Assembly (NCBI GenBank): GCA_949130485.1
Contig: OX422185.1
Coordinates: forward strand, 1,968,304-2,032,303
DNA length: 64,000 nt
DNA from: Agelas oroides
Lineage: Eukaryota > Porifera > Demospongiae > Agelasida > Agelasidae
Direction: 5' to 3'
A model generated the notes under the pieces. That model had not been told where the DNA came from, made no database searches, and saw nothing but the letters and a program-made list of their open reading frames with translations. A program made the position numbers and the translations under genes. Shown here piece by piece: positions 28,731 to 41,900 of the stretch; the stretch's first letter is position 1, and every line of letters starts with the position of its first letter.

Positions 28731-28941
28731 TAACAAAACATAAACCTGGGTTGTAGTCAGGACCAGGGTTACTCCTAGTTTCAGGGTTATGGTTAGGGTT
28801 TGCTTTAGGACAACCTTGCGTTGCTCAAAAAGGGTTGAGTAGCTCATTAATATATATTCATGAACCCCAAATTGCCACTCGATGGACGCATCTACATGCT
28901 CATTCTAGGTAGTGGCCTAACCACCAATTTATCTCAAATCA
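28731..28941. repeat. Inverted partial copy of the TTAA element
   Basis: Reverse complement of about 13310-13525 (shared ATAAACCTGGGTTGTAGTCA, and the CACTCGATGGACGCATCTAC block). It includes TAACCCT-like repeats but lacks the TTAA ends. Confidence 0.75.
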
Positions 28942-29248
28942 GTCGCAGGAACTAGCTGTTGTCATAGTTCAGTAGAGTAGTACATGTAGAGCATCATAGC
29001 TCCATAGCAGAAACTATATATAGATGTTGTCATAGCTAGGTAGAGTGGTACATGGTAAGCTAGCCAGCTCATTAATATCTTCTATATAAAGAAACAAATG
29101 TCTCCACAAATAGACATCGTTTTCAAGTGGTAATGACACAAAAACAGAAAGCAGAATTAAATAGTTGTCATGGCACCTGGTTGAGGAAAGAGTGGGTAAA
29201 TAGCCTGTGATTGAGATTCCATCTAACTGTAACTTGTATTGCACAGCA

Positions 29249-29289
29249 CACACACACACACATGCACGCATGCACATACACACACACAT

Positions 29290-29331
<42 letters not shown>
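29249..29331. repeat. (CA)n microsatellite
   Basis: CA tract with a few CATG interruptions. Confidence 0.95.
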
Positions 29332-29335
<4 letters not shown>

Positions 29336-29467
29336 CTCAGTTTGCCATCAAGTTTTCAGATAGAACTCAGCTGATGTAACAGTTGTACGAGTGTATGCTA
29401 CAATGAAAGTCATCCTAGTGTTGAGTAAAGACATTCTACAGCCAGACAGTGCACTCATGTACTGTCA

Positions 29468-29514
29468 CCAGCCTCATACCCAGACCACATAAATGTGACA
29501 TGGGTATGAGGCTA
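29468..29514. repeat. Small foldback AGCCTCATACCCAG
   Basis: Arms AGCCTCATACCCA and TGGGTATGAGGCT around a short loop. Confidence 0.65.
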
Positions 29515-29712
29515 GTGCTATCATGATTGCTTATTCCTTAATAGCCAAGATGTCCTTTAATATTTAAAAGACAAGGGCGGTGGAACACAACTGGGGGGGG
29601 CACGGGGGCTTTAGCCCCCCAGTTCTTGACCTGGAACCTGGAAGTAGGCCTGATTAACTATGATCAGTAAAGCTCACCTTGGGTCGTGAACTCGTGCGTT
29701 CAATACTATCAT

Positions 29713-29830
29713 TGGGGCGAGCGCAGCGAGCCCCACACTTGTGGTGAAAACGGAAAATTGTCTATATATATGTATATATATATGTATATATATATATATG
29801 TATATATATATGTATATATATATGTAGGTA
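29713..29830. repeat. MITE end relic followed by (TATATG)n tract
   Basis: GGGGCGAGCGCAGCGAGCCC resembles the ends of the element at 20761-21192. It is followed by a 65-bp TA-rich tract with regular G interruptions. Confidence 0.6.
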
Positions 29831-30065
29831 TGTTTGGTACGTGCGTATCCCGTATATGCATTCTGCCCTATTTGTGCGTGATGCAATATTCCCACATGTT
29901 TGCATGCACAGCTAGCTAGCTACATTTTAATGTCGGAAAAAAGCTTTAGGTACGACTCAATTATTGAAACCAGACTGTGGCTAATCCTGACCACCATGAC
30001 AAGGAATTATTATTGACAGAACGTAAGAAAACATTTCAAAAATCATGGAAATGTTAAGAGAGTAA

Positions 30066-30325
30066 TCCATTGAAAATGTTCATGCAGATGCCAGAAACAT
30101 TAAGAAATTGACCCGTCCTCTACAAAACCTTCACAAATGTCAGAAAGGTTCAGAAATTCAACCATCTTCTAGAAAACCTTCCATCTTCTGGAAAACCTTC
30201 ACAAATGCCAGAAACGTTCAGAAATTCAACCATCTTCTAGAAAACCTTCAGAAATGCCAGAAACGTTCAGAAATTCAACCATCTTCTAGAAAACCTTCAC
30301 AAATGCCAGAAACGTTCAGAAATCC
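30066..30325. repeat. 50-bp tandem repeat, about five copies
   Basis: Unit contains CCAGAAACGTTCAGAAATTC then AACCATCTTCTAGAAAACCTTC, with some copies partly deleted. No coding role is apparent. Confidence 0.85.
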
Positions 30326-31888
30326 AAGTGAAAGTAGAAGTGGACTGCCAGGCAATACATACCTTCTTCGATCTTGTGCAGCGAGGAGATGAAAACATCC
30401 CCACCAGTGCACAAGTCTCGAGGAGTCACGCTGGCTCCGCGCGACTACCACAGTACGACGTTCATGTATCACAGAGTTAGTTCAATTTTCCCAATTATAG
30501 CGTTCATTTAGAACACACGTGGGCGGAGCTCGCTCCTTGCAGCTTGCTGGTTTTGGTGGGAAGGTGCTTGCAACTGACTTCTGGACCTCTGAGGCAGTGT
30601 TTCAGAAGTTGCTATCCCGTCATTTATTTGTAAGGGACTGACTCACTCATGACACTAGTCAATGTTAGTCAATATGAGTACGAAGGCGGATTCGAATCTC
30701 TTGTAGAGGGTATTACACATGGGATACTGTAATATTTTCTGTGAACTATTTACTCCAACTTGTCCTCTCCCGCACCATTCTGTCACATTCACTACATAAG
30801 TATCTGATGATTGTGCATGGATAAACAGAACTTGCTGTGTCAGCCTATGTGTACTATTGTGTAGGACCTGTATATAGCAGCATGCAATGTTTAGTTAGTC
30901 AAACAGTGCAGTACGTCTGCAATATTCCTTGAAAAAGGTCTGCCAAAGTCCACATTCCGTCAGCAAAATTTATCATACCCACTACACACAGTTAACCATC
31001 CAGAGCTATGGATCTTGAGCAAGAACTCAGCTAATGAGAAGTGATGTACGATGTACGTCACTCTCTTTCCCTGCAACAACTGCATGTGGAAAACTGATCA
31101 TCTGCTTTTGGATTGCAGCAGTGGTGTTTGTCAGTGACAAGTACACAACAAGCCAGAGATGATTGTGATAGGCATGGCTGGAATCAAATACAGGTGAGAA
31201 TTTGAAACTGTTTCTTGTGTTCAAGCTGTCAGGTATCCAAACATTGCATGCCCATTCATGTATATGTGCTACTATACAGGTAATGTACACAGCTATTTCT
31301 GATAAGTGTGCTGTTGTTGTTGCTGATAAAATTCTGGTGCTGCTTTTGGATAACATTGCTTGTGCAGAAAAAGTTATAGACTTTGAATAATAATATAGTC
31401 ACTCCCCCCCCCAGCCTCATCTCCAACCCCCTTCACCACTACCTCCTCTGCAGGCTGTATGTTCCCCGGTGATAGGTGGTCATGGTAAAATTTGTTTCCA
31501 TTAAGAAACTTTTTGTGTAAGGTGTGGCCTTCATATTTTCTTTTTGAATTACTCTAGATCTGAGGCGTTAGTGTTATCATAATTATACATGAACACGTGT
31601 ATTGGACAAGTTTTGTGGTGTCCCCCTAAATCAATGTGACTCACACAAGACAAAGTCTCTTGCTCAGACAAAGTTACTGTTCCTTGCTGTAGCTGCATGT
31701 GTTGGCAAATTGAGGAGGAATAGAATATATATACCTAGGCTCCTCCCACATGGCCTGGCTATGCAATTTGTAGCCTAACTCATAATTGGATTATCAAATT
31801 TCCCTAGGATTTTTTCCCACTAAATTGGATAATGATGGCCAATATATAACACCCTGGTTAGTTGTCATACATGCATAGTTACATGATT
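30326..31888. other. Intergenic region between genes B and A
   Basis: No gene is supported. A possible minus-strand exon ending GGDVFISSLHKIEE at a GTATGT site (near 30363-30430) has phase 1 and could feed the gene A FN3 exon, but no domain supports it. Confidence 0.3.
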
Positions 31889-32370
31889 GCAGTGAACATC
31901 AAGCCTCAAGCTTCATCTCTCTCACAGTGCACTAGTGAACATCAAGCCTCAAACTTCATGTCTCTCACAGTCCACTAGTGAACATCAAGCCTCAAGCTTC
32001 ATGTCTCTCGCAGTGCACTAGTGAACATCAAGCCTCAAGCTTTGTGTCTCTCACAGTGCACTAGTGAACATCGAGCCTCAAGCTTCATGTCTCTCACAGT
32101 CCACTAGTGAACATCAAGCCTCAAGCTTTGTGTCTCTCACAGTGCACTAGTGAACATCGAGCCTCAAGCTTCATGTCTCTCAGTGCACTAGTGAACATCA
32201 AGCCTCAAGCTTCATGTCTCTCACAGTGCACTAGTGAACATCGAGCCTCAAGCTTCGTGTCTCTCACAGTGCACTAGTGAACATCGAGCCTCAAGCTTCG
32301 TGTCTCTCACAGTGCACTAGTGAACATCGAGCCTCAAGCTTCGTGTCTCTCACAGTGCACCAGTGAACAT
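31889..32370. repeat. 43-bp tandem repeat, about eleven copies
   Basis: Unit GTGCACTAGTGAACATCAAG followed by CCTCAAGCTTCATGTCTCTCACA. Copies alternate between ATCAAG and ATCGAG and between CTTCATG, CTTCGTG and CTTTGTG. It lies about 225 bp downstream of the gene B stop codon, so possibly in its 3' UTR. Confidence 0.95.
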
Positions 32371-32595
32371 GGAGCATTTATGCTTGCCCCTTGTAACTCC
32401 AATCATTAACATGCAGCCCGCCCACCTGCATGACTTAACTGCACTAGCTAGTGCAGTATCTCAGATTATTAAAAAGCTGTAGAAAAATATTATAACAATT
32501 ATGACACACAGATAAGGTGATGGTTTTGACGACTATACAACAGCATGAGAAAAGAAAACACTATAGATGCACTATCCAGGAAGTCAAAAGTGCTA

Positions 32596-32903
32596 TTAAA
32601 TGGCACTTTTCACCCTTTTAGCAAGTTCTGATTGGTCAATATCTTCAAGGAGTTCAGTAAGCACTTCCCAGGTGGCCTTCCTTCCTTTGCCTTTTAACCA
32701 GGTTACAAACATCTCCCGGCAGCATGCAATAGGGCCTTTCTGCTGGTGATTGGCTTCGATGAGCTCAAGAGTTCGACCTTCAGGGTCAAAATCAAGGAGA
32801 TCTCCTAGTTCCTTCCATTGCGGTGCCACTGACTCAATGATCTTGATCTTTTCTCCTGTTGTGCTCTTCATGATCTTCAGCTGGGCCACTGTTGGCTTCT
32901 TAC
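32596..32903 (-). CDS. Gene B: Death domain terminal exon
   Basis: 308 bp, phase 1 start, stop TAA at 32596-32598. The Death fold pattern is clear: WKELGDLLDF, a helix with RTLELIEANHQ, CCREMFVTWLKG, TWEVLTELLEDI and SELAKRVK. Death domains form homotypic complexes with other Death proteins in the cytosol. It is the C-terminal module of gene B. Confidence 0.88.
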
Positions 32904-35900
32904 CTGTGAGGGGAGGTGTATTACATAATATATTATGTGATGCATAGCCATCTGATCAGATAAACAGCAGTAAATATTATGACTAAAATCAAATTGTGTA
33001 GGGCCTGGCATTCATGAATGTGTAGTTGAGTCAAGTGGATATACGTGGAGTTTTACCAAGTTCATCAACTGTAATTGAGGCAGGGGTTGATGAGGGCTGA
33101 AGATGGAGTTGTCCTGTTGGTGGAGATGCTACTACACCTGCAGAGCAGAAACAAGTGAACAGAGACTGTAACTACTACATTTCTCACACTGGAAATACCA
33201 AGTTCACTGGTCTGGTTCAATTACAAGCTAATTAGCATCTGCACAAGCCCACTCACTTCATTGCCATGTTGGAAACATGAATATCTTTCATCTGCACAAC
33301 CCAGTATGGTTTTACCATGGATAGTAGGGTACTATCTATGGTTTTACTGTTGTACTACACAAGTTCTAACAGGTGTCAGATGCTTTTTAATGAGACATTA
33401 GCCATTGCTACTTTGTATGTGCTCCCAGTACTCTGCAGTGTTTATGAATGTGAGGTCCACTAAGGGTGCAAACAAAACTAAACAGAAATGCACGTCAAAA
33501 AGCAGAATGCTGATTACCATACCTTCATTTTATCCTGCACAGATGTCAAACACTCAAGTTACTAAAAACTTCTGGTAAGGATTGCAAATTAAATTCCGTG
33601 AACCAGAAACTTTAATTTCTCTGCCTACACATATTTTAGTATAAAAGGTGATGGATATACTGAGGGAAGTAATGTCCCAATGAGTAACAGTACCTGCTGT
33701 TCTTGAAGTATTGCCAACAGATATGTTGACCTGATCTCTATCTCTGTCAGTTTCCTTGTCCTACAATCAGAAATGAAGGCTTTTATGTATATAGACTTCC
33801 ACAATAATTATTATAGGTCAAGTATTTCTACAGTAAGAGAAATAAACAAACCACTGAATGTGCAACACACCTTCCAATACTCAAACCAGATGGTGCATTC
33901 ATGAGGAAGACGGCACTGGTCTTGACAGCGTGGAGACTTCAAACATACAAATGCTTTGGGGTTAATGAAGTTCTGGTGGGGAAGACATCCACAGAAATGG
34001 GGCAGGCCATCAGTCTGAAAGCTGCCTGGACAATAGAAACCTAGTTGGAACTTTGCCTTCTTTGTGTGCTGATGGAGGCCAAGAATAGACTTCAGTGTGT
34101 CCACAACTTTCTTGAGAACTTCCATGCAGAACTCGTGGATCTCTTTTGGCTCTTCTTCTTCATAGTTGGCAATTCTGATGCGGAACTCCAGGTAGGCTGG
34201 GTGAACTCTCAGCTCCACAGGGAAGACACCATCCGTATGAAACAAGATGTGGTTGCGATAACGTATATCTCGGTCAGGCTCCCATGAACTCTGTGAGAGC
34301 TTAACCACTAGGGCTGAAAACACTCCTATGGGAATGTAGTTGCCATCAAAGCGAACAAGGAGGGGAGGTGGGCAAACAGCCTGCAATGCTTTACAAGATA
34401 ACTCAAGGGAGTTGTTGGGATGCAAAAGGCAAGGCATGAAGTAGTAGATTCTATCATCAGAAACGATCTTGGTCAAAATCTTGAAGTGCTTGAGGAGCTC
34501 AATAACAAGCTCATTGGTGATCAGAGAGCTGCTACACTGGGAACAGATGCGATCTAACACCTCGCTAGCAATCTCACCTGTTTTCCTTATTTCAGCTGCT
34601 AATGTGTGGTGAGTTCTACCTCCACCAAAAGAGACAGCTACAAGATGGTAAATACTTTCAAACAACACATTGGGATCACAAATAACTAGCTCATTCAGTC
34701 CTGGAACATCCTCATAGAATAGTATTGTGCCAAGGTGTTGGTGGATGTACCGAAGGACTTGTGGAACATCTTTTTCATCCAGGCCACATCCTCTAGCCAG
34801 GGCTCGGCAATCTTCCAACCTACACACTCCTGGTGAATTCTCATAACGGTGGCGCAAGAGCAGATGGAAAAGAAGCCAAGAAGATGGAAGCTCAACTGGA
34901 GCAAAGCGATCATCAATAACCTCTCTCAGAAATTTTTGCAGATGGTATATTTCTTCCTCTTCACCACTGTAGTTATTAACTGGTATAAAGACAATGTTCT
35001 TTTCACCCTCATCTTCCTTTGGGTATGTTAGGAAAGCTTGTCTATGTAAGTCAGTGTTGCTGAGAAGCTGTTTCAAACAATCATTGATTTCTTCTATCTT
35101 GTGTCCTCCTTGCTTTTCCTGATCCTTCAGCTGATCAAGGTGGGTGGCAATGAGGACTGCAGCTGGCTTGCTAGGTGGTGATAAACCTTTTTCCTCCCCT
35201 ATTCCTTGAGGAGAGATGGTAGAACTAAGGGTAAGATAGTAGAGGCTGGACAATAGCTGGAAAATCATCTGCTTTCCAGTGTAGCTGGATATGTAAGTGA
35301 TTTTGCTATCGGTACCATCGGGCTCACAAAATCGAATGGAGATTGGGTCATTGAGGTCAAAGGTGAGGTTGAAGAAAATCAAGTGGAGAGCTGGCCCATT
35401 GAGGATAATGGGCATGATTTCATGAAATTCAGGCTGTCCACCTGTATCCATGAAGTAAAGGGTTGTAGTTTTCTCGATATCCTTGATGCTGCGTAACTTC
35501 CTACTTGAAAGAACCTCTCGCATTAATTTCTTGGTATCATCAAGGGTGTCAGCTTCACCTTTCCTTGATGTTGGTGGATCTGGAGCAGATATGGATGAAA
35601 CTGCAGTGGTGGCAACGGGTGTTGCAGAAGCTGGGATGGCAGAAGCTGAAACCGGTGTGGGAGGGACCGGTTTTGGAGGAATGGCTGTGGGACCACGTGC
35701 TGCTGGACTTTGATGATGACTTTTGCCAATGGACTCTAGCACTCTCTGTGCTTCATCTAGCAGGTCATGTTGAGGTTTCCAGTCTACATCTGATTCCATG
35801 ACGACTGTGACACATTTTCTGGTCTCACCAATGATGACACTGAAGGGTTTCTCGAGTCCCCCACTTGGACTACCTACACCTGAAGTGATGAGGTTTTTGA

Positions 35901-38900
35901 TGATATTCAGAAGTCGCTTCTTGAGGGTAGTTTTACCCACTCGTGGTGGCCCAGTAAATAGGCATTTGAGGGATTTGTGCTTGATTGTGGGTTGATGGCG
36001 ATACTTTTCAAGCAAATTTTCCAGCTGGGAATCAATTTCTATAAGCATGAAAATCAAAATTAATGAAATCTGAAAATGTGTTATTCAAGTTTGATAGTAA
36101 ATGGTTCACCTTCATCATCAGATTCTTCAGTTTTCTCTTCCTTTACACCCAATGCTGGGGGCTCTTCACTAGGAGAGTTGTCTGTAAATAACGATAATAC
36201 TAGCCAGATGATTCATCATCATGAGGCCCGTCTGAGCGAGCAGCACACTACTGATTTTCTATTTGTTATGGTGCACAGCAAGATTTGCCACTGTCTACTG
36301 TCACATGAGCATTATAAGCCAAACTTGATAACGCATATTAAGTAGCTATATATACAGTCCTCACCACTGATAGGTAGGTATCACATATGACAAACAAATT
36401 GGAGTCATTTCTCAAGCCAGGGCAGCTACTGTGGCTACACATGCGTGTAAGCTTCATGCTGAAATCATGAGCTGAATCTCCGGCATCAATGAGTGCTGCT
36501 TATACATGGCCCTTACTTGAAGCAACCTCAACCACCATCCATAAATGACATAATTCGTACCGTTTGTGAGCAGCCTGATAGTATGTAGCTCTACGTACAA
36601 ACCACAAGTAAGTTGCAATGCGTGCTTCAACTACAATCATCTTCACTTCTGGTCACTGATATTGCAGTCTGGAAGTAGCAATGCATTGCATTTGGCCTAC
36701 TGAGTACACAAGAATGTTCAATCTTCGTGAAATATTTAAATGCACTCACTTAAAATTTATGGCATGTGGTTGCAGGTCAACAAGCAAACAACCATACACA
36801 CACAAGTGCAACACAGTCTCGCTAGTGTGGGACTTGCTCAGGCTTCCTCCAATAAAAGGTACTATATAAATGTACACCTGCAAATACTAAATGTAGGCTG
36901 GACATTTCCTGGAGCAGGAATCACAGAATATAACATGCATAACAGCAGCACACTGTTTACTTTTTAGATACAGTATTCCACACACCAAACTTCTACCAGG
37001 CTATCCTGACTTCAATGTATGCAAGGAAACTGGATGGAGCCATGGTAAAACCTAGTATTAAAGAATATAGAACACCTTGGCAAAAAAGGAGTAGGTAAGA
37101 TTGCCAGTGTACGAGTGGCTTAGTGCACTACACATGTTGGTGGGGGTATGTTGTGAACTAAAGAAATTGCTGTAAGTCCAGCAATATTTACATATGGTTA
37201 GTAGCAGCCAACAGTGTGATATGCTGATTAAATATTCAACAATGTAGCCTTTTTCCCAGACTCCAGCTGGACCACACTTCTTGTTAGTGCTGAGTCAGAT
37301 AAATCATATTTGTCTTTCACCACATACTTATCACATGAAAACTTGATTGTGGTGTATAGTTCTTAAAATACAAAAAAAAGAAGCACTTGCACACTCTTAT
37401 ACCTACTGACAGAGTGGAATGGGGTTAATGTGCTACAGGACAGTATGGAAGTCAGCCACTGTAAATAGTATCTTCTATGTGAGTATAAACGTGTTCCATA
37501 ACACTGACTTCTTGCCAGTTGCCTATAACAGTGTGGCTAGACTCAAGTGCGATACTTTAATGTCTTGTACCAGTAGTTTATGTATCCAAGGACCAAGATC
37601 TGTTGATTCATATAGTTAGCTTAGCTCGCTTAGCTGCTATTGGGGTATGCTTGATGTGCACGTTGACTCTGAGGAAGAAAACCTGAAATTTTACCAAGAG
37701 CAGCTAGGTTGTTTGTGAGTTGTGCACCAGTTTTAGCCTCGTCCCCAGGCCACTGGGAGGAGGCCACACAAGTTTATAGCTAGTTCATAGCCAGTTTTAT
37801 AGCATTTTGAATATTGATTTCGTTTCCAATTTCTATTTCCATTTCGATTTTTAGTTTCCATTTCCTGCTTTTCCATATACCCTTACTAAACCCTCATTTG
37901 TATGTGGCTAAGCCAGCAATAAGGAGATACACATGACAGAAACAATGTACATGCACTGGTAATTCTAAGGGAGCTAATCTCCCTCTCAGTGTTCTATCTA
38001 GGACTTTGAGTTTGGGAGGGGAGAAACTGTATATTTAAGCATTGTCTAGGGGTTCTGGGGGCATACTCCTCAAGGATTTTAGGTCCTTTGATAATGTTTC
38101 TGATGCAAGCTGAGAGGTAAAATCACACCTAGAACTATATTTTTTGCAAATTTTTAGACACTCTTTAAAATTTTGGGGAAAGAAGCTGCAGTGTTTGTGC
38201 TTGTGGCGGAAGCATCTCCCCCACTACATTGAACCCTATCTGTTGGAACTATAATAAGCAGTTAATATGTATACATCAATCATGTGTAACTCTAATTCAT
38301 GCACCCTCCACATTGCATCATACACAGATTATGAGCTAACTAGACTACTTCAGTAAAGACCCACAAGCTGACCTAATGTTGATAAGCGTTAACATTTGTA
38401 TCGCTTTCCGAAAATATTCACCCTGACATACCACAACCCCCCTGTACATATGCACCACATTGACCCCACTCCCCTTCTCACACACCTACCCACACATGCA
38501 CACATACAGTAGCGGTCAATAAAAAGGTTCCGTTTCGTTTCCGTTGTACAATCGTTCTACGGTGTGACCGTTTGTGTTCCGTCTCTGTTTTAATTCCGTT
38601 CCGTAGTATTGAAAATTCCGTTTTCTGGTTGCGTTTTCACACGTGTCAACACAGGTACTATCGTTTTGAGTTGAGAGATCAAGGAAGACGCTGTCCGTGA
38701 GAGTGAGTGCTACCGTTGAGAGATCGTTGTCAAACTGTTTTGTCAGGATGGTCTACACCGCGTACAAAAAGCAGCGCATCCTACATTTCTATTCGAAAGG
38801 CTACAAGGCACCAACTATTCAGAAGTTTCTTGCTTCTGATAATCTCGTGTGCAGTCGCGTTGGCATCGCAAAGTTTATCAAGGTGTTCAAGCGTATGGGG

Positions 38901-41900
38901 TCTATTTGCAGACAGCCTGGTTCGGGTAGACCATCGAAGGTTACTCGTGAGGTGAAAGATCTCGTCGAGCAGCAAATGCGCCTCGATGACGAAACGACAG
39001 CGTATCAGCTACATCAATTGCTCACTAACGCTGGCTACAGCATCAGTTTACGCACCATCCTCCGCTGCCGTACATCCCTTGGATGGACATTCAGAGGGAG
39101 CGCTTATTGTCAAGTGATCCGAGAGGCTAACAAACAGAAGCGATTAGATTTTGCTCGCAAGTACCGAGATGACACTTTCGACAACGTTATTTGGACTGAC
39201 GAGTGTACTGTCCAGATGGAAAGTCACAGACGATTCTGTTGCCACAAGAGGGGAGAAGCTCCAAGACCTAAGCCAAGGTTTGTGTACCATTGCACGAGGA
39301 GAGCATGACTGAGTGAATTAATGTTGTGATGATGTCATACATGTATGTATTCCTCCACGTACTATGCTACATGCCAACTAGAATGTTTGCATGTGTTTTT
39401 GCTTTCTGTAGACCCAAACATCCAGTCAAGGTCCATGTATGGGCTGGCATTAGCAAGCAGGGAGCCACAGGGATATGCATATTTCAAGGAATTCTTGTCA
39501 AACAGCTGTTCATGGATTTTCTGGACAAAACCCTCCTTCCATTCGTCAAGGACATCATTCCCCAGCATAGGTTTATGCAAGATAATGACCCAAAACACAC
39601 TTCAGGATATGCCAAGGATTGGATCGAGGAGAAGGAGATCAACTGGTGGAAAACTCCACCTGAATCCCCAGATATGAATCTGATCGAAAATCTCTGGCAC
39701 AAACTTAAAGAGTACATTCGTCGTGTTGTCAAGCCAAAGAGTAAGGAGGAACTTGTCGAAGGAATCAAAGAATTCTGGAGAACTGTCGATGTACGGAAAT
39801 GCAACAAGTATATAGGACATCTTAGAAAAGTTATACCAAAGGTTATAGAAGTTGGTGGCAATGCCACTGGATATTGATTACTGTAATTGCTATTCTGAAT
39901 TACAAATTTTGTAATCCAGTCAGACCACTGTGTGAATGTTTGAACTGCAGGGAGTAGCAAGCATGGGTGTTGCCAATCTTACTAAGTACTTGTACATGAT
40001 CAAGATCTTGCTGATAAAGATAAAACAGTCAGCTGTACACAATGTGAGTGGTAAGATGCATGTACATACACAAACAGGTTGTGATACAAAGTAGTGGGTC
40101 AAGTGTTAATTCTGTCCAGGCTTCTTAAAGCGAAGTCGTTTACATGCTTGCCCTATCGAATCTACGCAGTCTTTCCATAGGGGCTCAAACTCTATTGGCG
40201 AAGGCCAAAACTGTGGAAACTGTGTAAACAGAACCTGTTTCAGCTGCGATAGTTCATTCACAGGAAGGCCTGGATGGTCCCTTCCTCCTGCCACAGTACA
40301 TCTGATCAGAACATCGTCACCAAAAATGGCATCTCATGCTAGCTTTACAGCCAGGGTCTTGACCTTCGATACACAGCGGAGATTCGGGTATTTCGCAAAT
40401 ATTTCACTGGGTGCCATAAGTTTCTCCTTCTGGATTATGTTTGAGGGTAAATCTTTATCAGGATTGGGTGCCTTAATAGGGAGAGGAGCAGCTTGAAATG
40501 GAGCTGTAGAAGTACCTTGTTGGCCGGCAGTTGGTGTTGTATTTACAGAAGGTGCAGAAGGCTCAGGCCTGATGGCTGGTGTGTGGTGAGACTGTAGCAC
40601 CAGGTTGACTGGGCTACCTCTTCTTGATGGTGTTGACTCGTAGTGGCTTGACTCAAAAGCAGTGTTGTTCAATGAGGATGGAAAAATACCATATGGTGTT
40701 TCGAACTCTTCCTCAAAAGGTGGATACTGGTAGGAAGGGTGATGGTAATGGTGGGTCCTGGGATATTCGGGGGTAAAGGGACTTGGTGGTCCACTTGCTC
40801 TCTGCCAAAAGCGATCCCTCTGCTCGAGATAATCTAGTCTCTGAAGTAAAGAGCTATTCACTTTTTGAATGGATTCTTGGGCTGCCAAGATAGTCTGCTG
40901 GCCCTCTTCTAACACCTGGATCTTTTGTTTTAACTCCTCCACCTCCATTTCCAAAAGCAGTGGGTCTGGAGAGAAAGAGTGTTGTTTACACAGTTGTCTG
41001 TAGCTATAGAACTTTCATAGCATATTATGGGTTGGGCTACATATGTAGGATTGTTGGAAATATGAACGTACCAGTTTCAGAGAAATCTGAGATATTTCCA
41101 GAGGACTTGTGAAGGGAATTTTGGGGGGAGGAATAGAACTGTCTGACTCCTCTGCAGTTGGGCTCGTGCCAACTAGCTCCATTTCTTGAGGGCTGTGGTG
41201 GAGCTGCTGACTTCAGCGTCTGATACTGTCCAGTAGATCAGGCAGAACACGCCATAGTATTAATAAACGCAGTGAAGTCACTTAAAAGCGGCGCGCAATA
41301 GCTAGCAACTTACTCTGATCAGCCTGTAGCTCCTTGAGAACTCGTCGAAGCGTCATCCTTGACCGCTGTGATTCTTCAACTCTGCTGTGATTCTTTAACT
41401 CCGCTGTCTTCTGTTGCCAACCTGTTGTGCAGCGTTTTATAAATCGAAGGTGCGAATTTTCGTTCTGTTCTACGTTCCGTTCCACGTTCCATCTAATACC
41501 GTATTAATTTCGTTCTTTCTTGTTTTTTTTAGGAACGGTCGAACGGAAGAACGATCGTACAACGGAAACGGAACGTAAACTTTTTATTGACCGCTACTGT
41601 ACTCAACCACACACCTACACATACATGCACATCCACTCACACACCTCCATACACACCTACATACCAGTTTCTTCAGGGGATTGTTTCTGTTCTTGCTGCC
41701 TTCCAGTGGACTCACTTTCCTGCAGTAATCCATCACATCAGAACACAACAATACCCAGTCATAACACTGATATAGTCTGAATATAATACTATATTAATTA
41801 ATATAATGCAGTACAAGTGTGAAAACTTCCACACTATGAAAAAAAATTGGTGCCTGAATGAACATTATCTAGACTTTAGTCTAGCCCTTAAAGCAGTTCC

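Larger units (their letters stand above)
38505..41601. mobile_element. Tc1-type transposon carrying a BEN-domain gene
   Basis: About 3.1 kb bounded by TA and by inverted ends whose first 22 bp are identical (starting TACAGTAGCGGTCAATAAAA); similarity continues imperfectly for about 80 bp (CGTTTCCGTTGTAC, ATCGTTCT blocks). Two convergent genes: the transposase on plus in the left half and a three-exon coiled-coil/BEN gene on minus in the right half. It lies in the gene B intron, 63 bp from the 55-bp linker exon. Passenger genes are unusual in Tc1/mariner elements. Confidence 0.88.

Noticed and set aside
29713..29735. GGGGCGAGCGCAGCGAGCCCC considered as a tRNA or tRNA-derived SINE head
   Set aside because: No tRNA arms or A/B boxes could be placed; it matches the ends of the MITE at 20761-21192.
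30363..30430. Possible minus-strand exon ending GGDVFISSLHKIEE before GTATGT
   Set aside because: Attractive phase and donor, but an upstream TAG limits it, no acceptor is clear and no domain is recognised. Mentioned only as a weak lead for a 5' exon of gene A.
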